Assembly (NCBI RefSeq): GCF_003248515.1
Contig: NZ_QFOB01000006.1
Coordinates: 248,001 to 312,000, forward strand
Direction of reading: 5' to 3'
DNA length: 64,000 nucleotides
From: Sphingomonas sp.
GTDB taxonomy: Bacteria > Pseudomonadota > Alphaproteobacteria > Sphingomonadales > Sphingomonadaceae
Below are positions 26,545 through 35,408 of the stretch, in pieces. Every line of letters begins with the position of its first letter. The first letter of the stretch is position 1. Made by a program: the position numbers and the translations under genes. The notes under the pieces are model-generated. The model was not told where the DNA came from. It saw only the letters and a program-made list of their open reading frames with translations, and made no database searches.

Positions 26545-27465
26545 TCAGCGCACCGGCGCGCCCAGAAACGCGCGTATCGCCTTCACCGTCGCGACTGGCT
26601 GTTCTTCCATCAGCCAGTGCCCCGAATCCGGAACCACCACGCCGCGCACGTTCGTGAAGGCGGCGCCCGCCACCACCGCCATCATCGTCCCGAAGGATTT
26701 ATCGCCACCGATCGCCAGCACGGGCCGCGGCAATTTGCCCCTGGCCGCCAGCAAGGCGCGATCGTCGATCACGTCCTGATCGAAGGCGGCGAACTGGCTG
26801 AAGCCGGCGTGCATCGCGCCGGGCATCGCATAAAGCTCGGCATAATGCTGGCGCGATGCCTCGCTGAATTTGGCCGGCGTCGCCGAAAATTCGTTCCAGA
26901 AGCGATCGAGATAAATTCGTTCGCGCCCTGCCACCAGTCGCTCCATGTCCGGCCCGCCGAAGCGGAAGTGCCAGAGCAGCGGGCTCTTGAGGATTTCCTC
27001 CCATGGCCCGATCCCGGGCACCGGCGCGTCCATCAGCACAAGCCGGGTCGCGCGATCGGGATGTTCGAACACGAAGGCGAAGGCCACCATGTTGCCGATG
27101 TCATGCGCCACCACATCGGCCCTGGCCACATTCAGCGCATCCAGCACACCGACAATATCCTGCCCCTGCGTCTTCTTGTCATAGCCGCCCGCAGGCCGCC
27201 CCGAGAGCCCCGTGCCGCGCAGATCCAGCACGATCACCAGATGATCGCGCATGAGATCCGCCGCCAGCGGCGCCCACATGTCGCCGGTCTCGCCATAGCC
27301 GTGGAGCAGCACGACCGCGGGGCCCTTGCCCCCGATACGGACGTGGAGCGTCGTCCCGTTGGTGGCAATCGGCCGGGTCCGGAAGGCTGCGGGATAGGGC
27401 TCCACCTGCGCGGCGGCGGGCGCCGTCCATCCGAGCAACAGCATCACGAGCAACGCGCGGATCAT
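26545..27465 (-). CDS. Secreted alpha/beta hydrolase, epoxide-hydrolase type
   Basis: 306 aa from the ATG at 27465, which follows a G-rich ribosome-binding stretch. A signal peptide (MIRALLVMLLLGWTAPAAAQ) sends it to the periplasm. The oxyanion motif is LLHGYGETGDMW, the nucleophile elbow VVAHDIGNMVAF has aspartate (not serine) at the catalytic position, and the C-terminal histidine is in PDSGHWLMEEQP. The aspartate nucleophile marks epoxide hydrolases and haloacid/haloalkane dehalogenases as opposed to esterases. Substrate unknown. Confidence 0.85.
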   Translation of the reverse strand: MIRALLVMLLLGWTAPAAAQVEPYPAAFRTRPIATNGTTLHVRIGGKGPAVVLLHGYGETGDMWAPLAADLMRDHLVIVLDLRGTGLSGRPAGGYDKKTQGQDIVGVLDALNVARADVVAHDIGNMVAFAFVFEHPDRATRLVLMDAPVPGIGPWEEILKSPLLWHFRFGGPDMERLVAGRERIYLDRFWNEFSATPAKFSEASRQHYAELYAMPGAMHAGFSQFAAFDQDVIDDRALLAARGKLPRPVLAIGGDKSFGTMMAVVAGAAFTNVRGVVVPDSGHWLMEEQPVATVKAIRAFLGAPVR

Positions 27466-27552
27466 GGCCCATCCCCCCCGTGCCGCCACTCTACGTCACG
27501 CCGCCGCAACCATCCAGACACTCGAATAAAAACGCCAGCCCGTCAGGGCGCA

Positions 27553-28140
27553 TTATTTTGCGAGAAGTGGATAGGGATTTATCTCCATTCCTTCATACCA
27601 TTTCTCATCAGGGCGCATCCGCTTGATCTCGTAATGAAGGTGGGGAGCCTCCGGGCTCGCATCGCCCGATGATCCGACACCGCCGATCAACTGCCCCTGC
27701 CCAATCCTGTCACCTTCTTTAAGATTCGGTGCGTAAGCATCTAGATGAGCGTAATAATCGATCCACGCCGGATCGGTTCGCCGTATATAGATGGTGTGGC
27801 CGCCATCCCGGCTTTCGAACAGTTTCTCCACTGTTCCCGCCGCCGCCGCCACGACGGCCGTGCCGCGCGGCGCCATGATATCGATCGCATGGTGTGCGCG
27901 CGCGCCATCGGCCCGCGCGTCGCCCCACGTATCCGTCAGCGCCGCCTGCCACACGCCGTTCACGGGAATGACGAGCTCGCCCGTACGCGATGGCGCATAA
28001 GGCGAAGGCGGCAGCTTCGCGCGGGGCGGCTCTGCGATGGGCTCGGGCGCCGTGGCCGGGCCGCCCCGGCTCGCCAGCCATAAGAAGGCGCCTAAGATCA
28101 GGGCGATCACCAGCAGGATCAGCCCACCCGTACGCGTCAT
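27553..28140 (-). CDS. M23-family peptidoglycan endopeptidase
   Basis: 195 aa: an N-terminal membrane anchor (LILLVIALILGAFLWLA), a proline-rich linker, then a LytM/peptidase M23 domain. Zinc ligands are in HHAIDIMAPRGT (H-x3-D) and HLHYEIKR (H-x-H), and the lower histidine is in YYAHLDAY. All catalytic residues are present, so it should cleave peptide cross-bridges. Its ATG overlaps the stop of the L,D-transpeptidase gene (ATGA): one enzyme makes cross-links and the other can open them. Confidence 0.9.
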   Translation of the reverse strand: MTRTGGLILLVIALILGAFLWLASRGGPATAPEPIAEPPRAKLPPSPYAPSRTGELVIPVNGVWQAALTDTWGDARADGARAHHAIDIMAPRGTAVVAAAAGTVEKLFESRDGGHTIYIRRTDPAWIDYYAHLDAYAPNLKEGDRIGQGQLIGGVGSSGDASPEAPHLHYEIKRMRPDEKWYEGMEINPYPLLAK

Positions 28141-29138
28141 TTTTGGAATATCGCCGGCGTGCCCGGCTTCACCATCATGGAAAGCCGGGCGGCATCCCAA
28201 TTGGTCAGGCGGATACAGCCATGGCTTGCGGTGCGCCCGATATTCTGGGGCTCGGGCGTGCCATGGATGCCGTAATGAGGCTTGTCGAGATCCATCCACA
28301 CCACGCCCACCGGCCCGTTCGGCCCCGGCGGGATCACGGCCTTCCTGTCGGTGGAAGAGGCATCCCAGAAAAGCTTGGGATTGAAATGAAATGGCGGCAG
28401 AAAGCTGGTGCCCTGCACTTTCCATCGGCCGATCGGCAGCGGATCGTGCCGGCTGCCGGTCGTAACCGGAAATTGCGCGATCAACGCGCCCGCCTCGTCA
28501 TAGGCGCGCAGGACGCCATCCGATTTGTCCACCACCAGCTTCGCCGCCTTCGGCTGATCGGCGGAAACGCTGAGCGACGCGAGAGTGGCCTTCCATTCCG
28601 GCTTGAAACTCTCCGGATAGGCGGTGCTCGCCGGAAGCACGTTGGGCACGGTGATGCGCGCGCCCGGCGCCAACTTCGTCTGTGCGCCGTTGAGCGCCGC
28701 CAGCAGGGCGGGTGTGGTGTGATAGCGTTCGGCCAATGCCTCCATCGCATCGGCATAGCCCATGGCGGGCAGCCTGGCCTGCTCCGTCTCGCCCCTGGGA
28801 ATGGCGCCCACGAACGGACCACGCAGTTCCGCGTCCCCCAGCGTTATTTCGATCGTCGCCGGCACGTCTCGATGCGCATCGAGACGCTTCATCGTCGCGT
28901 CGTCCGGCCTGCCGCTTCCGGGCAGGCCATTCGCATCCTGATAGCCCCTGAGCGCTTTCGTGAGCGACATGCCCGCCTGCCCGTCCAGCACGCCGGGCGA
29001 GAAGCCCAGCCGGTCCAGCAACACCTGTATGCGCAAGGTTTCCGGCGATGGCGGCGCGGAAGATGCGACCGAAAGGGGACAAACCGTTACAATCATAAGG
29101 TAAACGCCGGCAACCAAAGTTTTACGCACGCGTGGCAT
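28137..29138 (-). CDS. L,D-transpeptidase with peptidoglycan-binding domain
   Basis: 333 aa. A signal peptide comes first, then a peptidoglycan-binding helix domain (RIQVLLDRLGFSPGVLDGQAG, about residues 36-56), a LysM-like stretch (LAERYHTTPALLAALN) and the YkuD catalytic domain. The active-site motif is complete: HGTPEPQNIGRTASHGCIRL, with Cys in SHGC. It forms 3-3 cross-links or attaches proteins to peptidoglycan. It is the first gene of a pair with the M23 peptidase and divergent from the DUF882 peptidase gene. Confidence 0.92.
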   Translation of the reverse strand: MPRVRKTLVAGVYLMIVTVCPLSVASSAPPSPETLRIQVLLDRLGFSPGVLDGQAGMSLTKALRGYQDANGLPGSGRPDDATMKRLDAHRDVPATIEITLGDAELRGPFVGAIPRGETEQARLPAMGYADAMEALAERYHTTPALLAALNGAQTKLAPGARITVPNVLPASTAYPESFKPEWKATLASLSVSADQPKAAKLVVDKSDGVLRAYDEAGALIAQFPVTTGSRHDPLPIGRWKVQGTSFLPPFHFNPKLFWDASSTDRKAVIPPGPNGPVGVVWMDLDKPHYGIHGTPEPQNIGRTASHGCIRLTNWDAARLSMMVKPGTPAIFQK

Positions 29139-29206
29139 CCTCTATTTTGCTTTCGGGCAACTTAGGCAACGCGCCGCTGGGGCGTAATTTCCAGAGCGGG
29201 ATCTGA

Positions 29207-29764
29207 ATGCTGGACATCGAAATCGGCCGCCGGCGGATGCTGGGCGGCGCTCTCGCGCTCGGCGCGGCATCCACGGTCATCACCAAGGGCGCCTTCGCGG
29301 CCCTTCCCGAACGCCGGGTGGCGTTCCGCAACATCCACACCAACGACACGGTCGACGCCCGTTTCTTCGGCGCGGACGGGTGGGACAAGCAGGGCCTGGC
29401 CGAGCTGAACTATGGCCTGCGCGACTGGCGCAACAACGAGGAGACGCAGATGGATCCGCAGCTCATGCTGCTGATCTCGCGCATCCGCGATACGCTGGGC
29501 GTCGATCCGCGCACCAAGATCGATCTGATCTCCGGCTATCGCTCGCCTGTCACCAATGCGGCGCTGCGCGCCCGTGGCGGCGTGCATACCGGCGTTGCCT
29601 CAAAGAGCCAGCACATGCTCGGCAAGGCCACCGATCTCCACATTCCCGGCGTCCCGCTCGATCGGCTGAAGATGGCCGCGCTTTCGCTGCAGGGCGGCGG
29701 CGTCGGCTATTATCCCAGGGACGGTTTCGTCCATGTCGATACGGGCCGCGTCCGCCATTGGTGA
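29207..29764 (+). CDS. DUF882/YcbK-type M15 peptidase with Tat signal
   Basis: 185 aa. The N-terminus has twin arginines (GRRRMLGGALALGAAS), so export through the Tat system is likely. The domain is the peptidase M15 (YcbK) type, with SGYRSP, SQHMLGKATDLH (zinc ligands H and D) and GFVHVDTG (H). Family members are muramyl-peptidases or carboxypeptidases acting on peptidoglycan. It is divergent from the L,D-transpeptidase/M23 pair with only 68 bases between, so the three may be controlled together. Confidence 0.9.
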   Translation: MLDIEIGRRRMLGGALALGAASTVITKGAFAALPERRVAFRNIHTNDTVDARFFGADGWDKQGLAELNYGLRDWRNNEETQMDPQLMLLISRIRDTLGVDPRTKIDLISGYRSPVTNAALRARGGVHTGVASKSQHMLGKATDLHIPGVPLDRLKMAALSLQGGGVGYYPRDGFVHVDTGRVRHW

Positions 29765-29876
29765 GGCAGGCGGTGCGGCGATCGATCGGGTAACCGCTCG
29801 ACAAGATTTATCGGGTTAGAGGATTGCCATCGCCCGCAGCCGCGTGGCATCGCGCGGTTGAACGGGGAGTAGCGTC

Positions 29877-30134
29877 TTGGAAACCATCTACGATTGGGTC
29901 ACGGTCGCCGTCTTCGCGGGTCTTATCGTGCTGTTCCTGCAGCGTTCCTCCGGCGAGGGCGAACCGGAAGACAGCATCTGGCAGTATCTGGGCGCGTCGA
30001 TCGGCTGCGCGGTGGCCAACTATCTCGGCAACCACGATGATTTCCCCTATCACGATGTGGCGGCGGTGATCGTCCTCGTCGCGACGGTGGCCTATATCTG
30101 GTACGCGCTGAAGCCGCTCAAAGGCCTCAAATAG
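29877..30134 (+). CDS. 85-aa membrane protein, resembles XrtV-system accessory protein
   Basis: METIYDWVTVAVFAGLIVLF opens with a membrane helix. A second hydrophobic stretch lies at residues 35-48 and a third at 61-76. The start is a TTG at 29877, seven bases after GGGGAG; no ATG exists in the N-terminal part. The N-terminal sequence and length resemble small proteins annotated in sphingomonads as accessory to the exosortase XrtV sorting system. That is from memory of the family and no exosortase gene is in this window. The coding frame is secure. Confidence 0.65.
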   Translation: METIYDWVTVAVFAGLIVLFLQRSSGEGEPEDSIWQYLGASIGCAVANYLGNHDDFPYHDVAAVIVLVATVAYIWYALKPLKGLK

Positions 30135-30149
30135 AGGCTGCTCAAACCC

Positions 30150-30893
30150 CTCGTCGATCGAGCGACGATCGGGGCTTCCGGCGCGAACATGGTTGATCGG
30201 ATCTGCCCAATATACCGACGGCCGACCCCATCCATGGATGAAGTGGCGCGCGCGGATGCGGGATAATCGGAAGCCGCTCCCCGTCCCGAGCCTTCTGCAT
30301 CCCGAAGGCGTTGAGCGCCCGGGATACCCAACGCCCGGCACATGTTGGAGGCTGTACCAGCGGTTGAACTCGCCCTCGTCCCTGGTCGGATAGCTCATCA
30401 CGACGAGATGGTGCGCTTGCAGGGGCGATGCGCCCTCTGCCGGCGGGGAAGCTCCTGTCACGGCTGCCGACGGAACGGCTGGCCCAAGCGGGCGCAGCAC
30501 GATGCGGAAGGTGTCTGCGCCGCCTGTGCCGTTGCGTTGAGCGCCGCCTACATTGGCCGCGCGTTTCGCGGCTTCGGTTGCGAATGCCGCCGCCGACGGG
30601 GCAGCCACGTCGACGAATGCGAGATGGTCGGTAAGCTTGGCGCCCATCCGGCCGATGGCCTCGACCTCCGCTTTCGCAACACTGCGAACGCCGGGCGCGC
30701 CGGCGATGTCGTGCAGCTGCTGATCGAAGCGTGGCCGGGAAGCTGCGCCGACGCTCGGCCTGGCCGCGCTGAAGATCAGGATCAGGTCGTCGCCCAGCGA
30801 AGTTGGCAGTGGGGCCGCCGCTTTCGCGGCCCCATCGGCGCGGGCATGCACGCCGCAAGCGGTGCGATGCGGACGATCCGGCACGCGCGACAC
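30150..30893 (-). pseudogene. Decayed EthD/ferredoxin-like-fold protein
   Basis: The minus strand encodes a recognisable protein in two frames. From about 30893 down to about 30330 one frame gives DDLILIFSAARPS, then LVVMSYPTRDEGEFNRWYSLQHVP, a pattern of EthD/dimeric alpha-beta barrel proteins (E-x-x-F-N-x-W-Y...H-x-P). The continuation LGIPGAQRLRDAEGSG is found in the next frame, so a frameshift lies near 30345. The rest is eroded. No intact start with a ribosome-binding site was seen. The original function is unknown. Confidence 0.55.
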
Positions 30894-30969
30894 CTACACG
30901 CTGCCCCAACTCCTTCCTGCCTTTCTCCTCACCGCGATGACCGTCCGCAGTCAATCGTGACGCGCGGCC

Positions 30970-31296
30970 TCACGGCTTGAGCTTTTCGTCGAAGAAGGAG
31001 AATGCTTGCGCGAGGAGGCGCTGTGTCTGGTCGGCAGAGGCGTGTTCCCAATAATGACCAGCGCCTGGCACGATCGACAATTCGGCTGGGACGCCCTGCG
31101 CGCGCAGCGCATCGTAGAAGATCTGGCTCTGACGCCATCCCACCGCAGTGTCCGCATCCCCATGAGCGATCAGGAAGGATGTGTTCCGATCGCTCGCGTC
31201 GATGTAGGCGATCGGATTCGCGAGTTGCACGACCTCTCGCGGGCACTGATTGAGGACGCACCCCAAAACGGCGCTTTGAGAGTATGTCGGCGAGTT
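30970..31296 (-). pseudogene. C-terminal fragment of an alpha/beta hydrolase
   Basis: About 108 codons read like the end of a dienelactone-hydrolase/acetyl-esterase type enzyme. DASDRNTSFLIAHGDADTAV holds the acid residue region, and IVPGAGHYWEHA carries the catalytic histidine. The nucleophile half is missing. The recognisable sequence stops near 31296, exactly where a transposase tail begins on the other strand, so the gene was probably cut by an insertion followed by deletion. Confidence 0.6.
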
Positions 31297-31431
31297 GTGA
31301 ACCAGACCGCCCGCCACCTCAAGACGCTCAGCGGCCTCACGCCCTACGAATACATCGCCAAGATCTGGACGTCTGAGCCAAACCGGTTCATCGTCAATCC
31401 TATCCACCAGATGCCGGGACTGAACACCTAG
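31297..31431 (+). mobile_element. Remnant of an IS481-type transposase (C-terminus)
   Basis: The last 44 codons of this frame (VNQTARHLKTLSGLTPYEYI, then KIWTSEPNRF and a final PIHQMPGLNT) match the usual C-terminus of IS481-family DDE transposases (R.LKTL.GLTPYEYI.K.WT.EP.RF). No catalytic domain or terminal inverted repeat remains. It marks an old insertion that truncated the hydrolase on the minus strand. Confidence 0.65.
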
Positions 31432-31544
31432 TCACGTGGGCACAGCAGCTAGGCGAAAGCTTACGCCCGTCTTACGGCATTGCGCAGCGCAGCCAGCAAA
31501 TTACCGAAACGCTTCGCCAAGTTGCTGTTTTAACTAGGAAGTTA

Positions 31545-31620
<76 letters not shown>

Positions 31621-31722
31621 ATTCGCCGGGGCGAAGCGCCGGAAGCGGGTGGTCCGCTTGGGCGAGGCGCGCCAATAGCCGCCCCTCCCCACCCTGTAAA
31701 CACCCTAAAATCGCATCCGTCG

Positions 31723-31745
31723 AAAAAAGGCGGATTGCCTGCGCC
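31723..31745 (-). terminator. Probable terminator of the mre-rodA operon
   Basis: On the minus strand AGGC-AATCC-GCCT is followed directly by a run of T. The flanking GGCG/CGCC offers an alternative four-base stem. It lies 30 bases after the rodA stop. The stem is short, so strength is uncertain. Confidence 0.5.
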
Positions 31746-31774
31746 ATCTCCCTTACGGCCCGCGCCGCCCCGCC

Positions 31775-32881
31775 TCATTTCGCCGCGTCGCGCGCCTCGC
31801 GATCGATCGCGATCAGCAGGCCAAGGCAGATCAGCACCGTCATCATCGCCGATCCGCCGAACGAGACGAGGGGCAGCGGGATGCCCACCACCGGCGCCAG
31901 GCCCATCACCATCGAAAGATTGATCGCCACATAGAAGAAGATCGTCGTCGAAAGGCCGCCGGCCGCCAGACGGCCGAAGCGCGTGGGCGCGCGCCCCGCC
32001 ACGCGCATGCCCCACAGGATGACCAGCAGATAGCCGGCGATGATCCCCACCCCGCCCAGCAGGCCCCATTCCTCCGCCATGGTGGCGAAGACGAAATCGG
32101 TGTGGCCCTCGGGCAGATAATCGAGGTGGCTCTGCGTTCCGGCGAGGAATCCCTTGCCCGTGATCCCGCCGGATCCGATCGCGATCTTGGACTGGATGAT
32201 GTGATAGCCGGTGCCCAGCGGATCGCTTTCGGGATTGAGGAATATCTCGATCCGGCTGCGCTGATAATCGTGGAGCAGGCCCAGAGCGACGGGCGTGAGC
32301 GCCACCAGGGCGGCAATGCCTCCCACAAACAGCCGCACGGGAATGCCCGCCAGGAACATCACCGTGATGCCGCCGAACACGATCATGAGCGACGTGCCGA
32401 GATCCGGCTGCGCCATGACGAGCAGAAACGGCACACCGACCAGCAACGCCGCCGGCCAGATGGCGGACCAGCGCCGTATCTCCGCCGCCGGCAGCATATC
32501 GTAAAACCAGGCGAGCACGAGCACGATCACGGGCTTCATCAGTTCGGACGGCTGGAGCCGGATGATGCCGAGATCCAGCCAGCGCCGGCTGCCGCCCGCC
32601 ACCGCCCCCAGCGCCTCCACGCCCACCAGCATCGCCACCAGCAGCGCATAGGCCGGGACGGCCAGCCCTTTCAGCATATCGACCCGGATGCGCGAGAGGA
32701 TCAGCGCACCCACGAGGAAGGCGCAGAAGCGCACACCCTGGCTCAGCGCCCAGGGGCGCAGGCTGCCGCCGGCGGCCGAATAAAGCACGACCAGGCCGAA
32801 GCCGCAGATGCAGCAGACGAGCGACAGCACGCCCCAGGGCATGCGCGCGATCGGCGCGGGAACGAGACCCAGCCGGCTCAA
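31775..32881 (-). CDS. rodA: Rod-shape peptidoglycan glycosyltransferase RodA
   Basis: SEDS-family glycan polymerase working with PBP2 in cell elongation, 368 aa with about 10 helices. Motifs: GSRRWLDLGIIRLQPSELMK, FLLVMAQPDLGTSL, KGFLAGTQSHLDYLPEGHTD (extracellular loop 4 with the catalytic-type aspartate in PEGHTDF) and the end GIPLPLVSFGGSAMM. The start is TTG at 32881, overlapping the mrdA stop as TTGA; the longer open frame upstream is inside mrdA. Length agrees with E. coli RodA. Confidence 0.94.
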   Translation of the reverse strand: MSRLGLVPAPIARMPWGVLSLVCCICGFGLVVLYSAAGGSLRPWALSQGVRFCAFLVGALILSRIRVDMLKGLAVPAYALLVAMLVGVEALGAVAGGSRRWLDLGIIRLQPSELMKPVIVLVLAWFYDMLPAAEIRRWSAIWPAALLVGVPFLLVMAQPDLGTSLMIVFGGITVMFLAGIPVRLFVGGIAALVALTPVALGLLHDYQRSRIEIFLNPESDPLGTGYHIIQSKIAIGSGGITGKGFLAGTQSHLDYLPEGHTDFVFATMAEEWGLLGGVGIIAGYLLVILWGMRVAGRAPTRFGRLAAGGLSTTIFFYVAINLSMVMGLAPVVGIPLPLVSFGGSAMMTVLICLGLLIAIDREARDAAK

Positions 32882-34881
32882 TCGCCGCGCTCGCCCTGCG
32901 GCGGGCGGGACCCGGGCGCGGCACCCGCATCCGGATCCACATTCTCCTGCTCGGTCGTCGGCCCGGCGAGATGCGCCGTATCCCAGCGCGCCGCCTCGGC
33001 CGCCATGCGTTCGGCGATGCCGCCGCCCCATTGCGCCTCGTTGGCGGCGAGCGTGGCCATGGCGCGTTCGGGCGCGAACAGCCAGGTCATCACATCACGC
33101 GCCACCTGGGCGGCGGCCGCGCCATGACTGCCATGCTCCAGCGTCACGCCGATCGCATAGCGCGGGCTTGCGTAGGGAGCGAACCCGATGAAATGGGCGT
33201 GATCGCGATATTTCCAGGCGAAGGCATCGCTGGACGTCGCCCCGCGCCTGCGATCGGCCATGCTGATCCGGCGCACCTGCGCGCTGCCCGTCTTCCCCGC
33301 CATCTCGACGCCTGCGACCTGCAGCCGCGCGCTGCCTGCCGTTCCCGCGCCGCTCACCACATCGCGCATCGCACGGTGGACGAAATCCAGATGCTCGCGA
33401 TCGAAGCCGATGGGCGGCCCCTGCGGGCCATAACGCTTGTTGCCGATCAGGCGCGGCTGCAGCACCTGTCCGCTCGCGATCCGGCTGGCCAGCACCGCCA
33501 GTTGCAGCGGACTGGTGAGCATATAGCCCTGCCCGATCGAGCTGTTCACGGTATCCGCCACTGTCCAGGGCTTGTGATATTTGCCCAATTTCCAGGCCGT
33601 ATCGGGCACGGTGCCGTAACGCTGGGAGACGAAGGGGAGATCATATTTCTCGCCCATGCCCAGCATCCGGGCCATGCGCGCGATCTGATCGATGCCAATG
33701 CGGCGCGCCATCGTATAGAAATAGACGTCGCAGCTCTGGGCGATCGCGCGGTGCATGTCGATCGGCCCGTGCCCGCCATGGCGCCAGCAGTGGAAGTAGC
33801 CATTGCCGACGCGATAGCGCCCCGTGCACACCACCGTATCCGATGCCGGCACGCCCGCCCGCAGCAGCGCGAGCGCCACCATCGGCTTGACCGTCGATCC
33901 CGGCGGATAGAGGCCCTGAAGCGACTTGTTCGTCAGCGGCAGATGATCGTCGGCGGACAGCATCGCCCATTCCGACTGACCAATGCCGTCGGAAAAACTG
34001 TTGGGATCGTAAGCGGGCATCGATGCCATGGCGAGGATATGGCCATTGGCCACATCGATCACCGTCGCGGAGCCGCTGTTGGGCCCCAGCCGCCGCGCCA
34101 CATAGTCCTGCAGGCCCGCATCGATCGTCAGGTGGAGCGTATGGCCCATCTGCTCGGGCCGCGTGGTGAGATCAGCCACGAGCTTGCCGTGCGCGGTCAC
34201 CTCCGTTCGCTTGGCGCCGGGCTTGCCACGCAGCCACGGCTCCATCGTCCGTTCCAGCCCCTCCTTGCCCACCTTGAAGCCGGGGGTGATGAGCAGGGGA
34301 TCGCGATTCTTCTTGTAGTCCTCGATCGAGGCCGGGCCGACATAGCCCACCAGATGCGCGACAGCGGCCCCCAGCGGATACGCGCGCGCATAGCCGCTGG
34401 AAGGTGCGACGCCGGGCAGATCCGGCTGCTTGAGGCTCACCGCCGCATAGCGCTCATAATCCAGATTTTCGGCCACCGGCACCGGCTGATAGCCCGGCGC
34501 GCGATCCAGCGCGTCGCGGATGCGCCTGATATCCTCCGGCGCCAGATCGAGCAGCGCGCGCAATTCATCGATGATCCGGTCCGGATCCTGCAGGCGATCG
34601 GGGATCAGATCGACGCGAAAGCTCGTCCGGTTGATCGCGATCGGCTTGCCGCTCCGGTCGACGATCCAGCCGCGCCGGGGCGGGATGAGCTGGCTCTGGA
34701 CCCGGTTGCTTTCGGCCAGCCGATCATATTTGTCCTTCTGGGCGATGGAAAGCCACGCCATGCGCCCCGCCAGCAGGCCGCCCAGCCCCACCTGGAGCCC
34801 GCCGAGGACCAGCGCACGCCGCGTGAAGGTATAGACAAGGCCCTGTTCGGTGATGAACCGGCCCGGGCGGCTGATGGGCAT
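32878..34881 (-). CDS. mrdA: Penicillin-binding protein 2 (elongasome transpeptidase)
   Basis: Class B PBP, 667 aa: a short cytoplasmic part and one membrane helix, the PBP dimer domain, then the transpeptidase. Catalytic motifs are all present: PPGSTVKPM (SxxK), AQSCDVYFY (SxD variant usual in PBP2) and MAGKTGSAQ (KTG). The ATG at 34881 overlaps the mreD stop as TGATG. It partners with RodA, encoded next. The C-terminal tail after LFAPERAM is longer than in E. coli and is acidic and proline-rich at its end. Confidence 0.95.
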   Translation of the reverse strand: MPISRPGRFITEQGLVYTFTRRALVLGGLQVGLGGLLAGRMAWLSIAQKDKYDRLAESNRVQSQLIPPRRGWIVDRSGKPIAINRTSFRVDLIPDRLQDPDRIIDELRALLDLAPEDIRRIRDALDRAPGYQPVPVAENLDYERYAAVSLKQPDLPGVAPSSGYARAYPLGAAVAHLVGYVGPASIEDYKKNRDPLLITPGFKVGKEGLERTMEPWLRGKPGAKRTEVTAHGKLVADLTTRPEQMGHTLHLTIDAGLQDYVARRLGPNSGSATVIDVANGHILAMASMPAYDPNSFSDGIGQSEWAMLSADDHLPLTNKSLQGLYPPGSTVKPMVALALLRAGVPASDTVVCTGRYRVGNGYFHCWRHGGHGPIDMHRAIAQSCDVYFYTMARRIGIDQIARMARMLGMGEKYDLPFVSQRYGTVPDTAWKLGKYHKPWTVADTVNSSIGQGYMLTSPLQLAVLASRIASGQVLQPRLIGNKRYGPQGPPIGFDREHLDFVHRAMRDVVSGAGTAGSARLQVAGVEMAGKTGSAQVRRISMADRRRGATSSDAFAWKYRDHAHFIGFAPYASPRYAIGVTLEHGSHGAAAAQVARDVMTWLFAPERAMATLAANEAQWGGGIAERMAAEAARWDTAHLAGPTTEQENVDPDAGAAPGSRPPQGERGD

Positions 34882-35408
34882 CAGGCGGCCCGGCCGCGCG
34901 CGCCCAGCCGCCACCGATCGATCGCACGGCACAGGCGAGCAATCGTCGGGAAGGAGAGCGCGGAAAGCAACCACTGGCCCATCACCGACCAATAGGGGCC
35001 GGCGCCGCCGCACCAAAGCGCAATCCCCCAGGCAGCGCTGGTCGCGAAAGCGAGCGCAGCCGTCGCCAGGGCCCAGTCCGTCGCGAAATCGCGCCACAGC
35101 AGGCGCAGATCCGCCGCGTCGAACGCCAGCATCACGACCGTCCAGATCGTCATCGCCGATCCGAGAGGGGCACCACCGATCAGATCATCGAGCAGACCGA
35201 GCGGAAGCGCCATCCAGGCACTCCACAGTTCAGGCCGCAGCAGGCGCCAGCCGATCAGCATCAGCAGGCCGAAGGGCGGAAACAGCGGTACATCCGCCAC
35301 ATAAGGCCCGATCGCCACCAGCGAGCCCGCCACCACCGAGGCCACCGGCACAAGCCAGAGCCGAAGCGGAGCGCGTTCTTCCTTCAGGGCCAGCGGACTG
35401 CGCGCCAT
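34881..35408 (-). CDS. mreD: Rod shape-determining protein MreD
   Basis: 175-aa membrane protein with about five helices, part of the elongasome. PPFGLLMLIGWRLLRPELWSAW and LGLLDDLIGGAPLGSAM match the family. It is poorly conserved in sequence, but position between mreC and mrdA with TGATG overlaps on both sides makes the call secure. Confidence 0.9.
   Translation of the reverse strand: MARSPLALKEERAPLRLWLVPVASVVAGSLVAIGPYVADVPLFPPFGLLMLIGWRLLRPELWSAWMALPLGLLDDLIGGAPLGSAMTIWTVVMLAFDAADLRLLWRDFATDWALATAALAFATSAAWGIALWCGGAGPYWSVMGQWLLSALSFPTIARLCRAIDRWRLGARGRAA

Noticed and set aside
31006..31296. The upstream part of the plus-strand frame ending in the transposase tail
   Set aside because: Only the last 44 codons resemble a transposase; the rest is antisense to the hydrolase remnant.
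32971..34995. A 674-codon plus-strand frame opposite mrdA
   Set aside because: Antisense shadow of PBP2 with Arg/His/Ala-rich translation.
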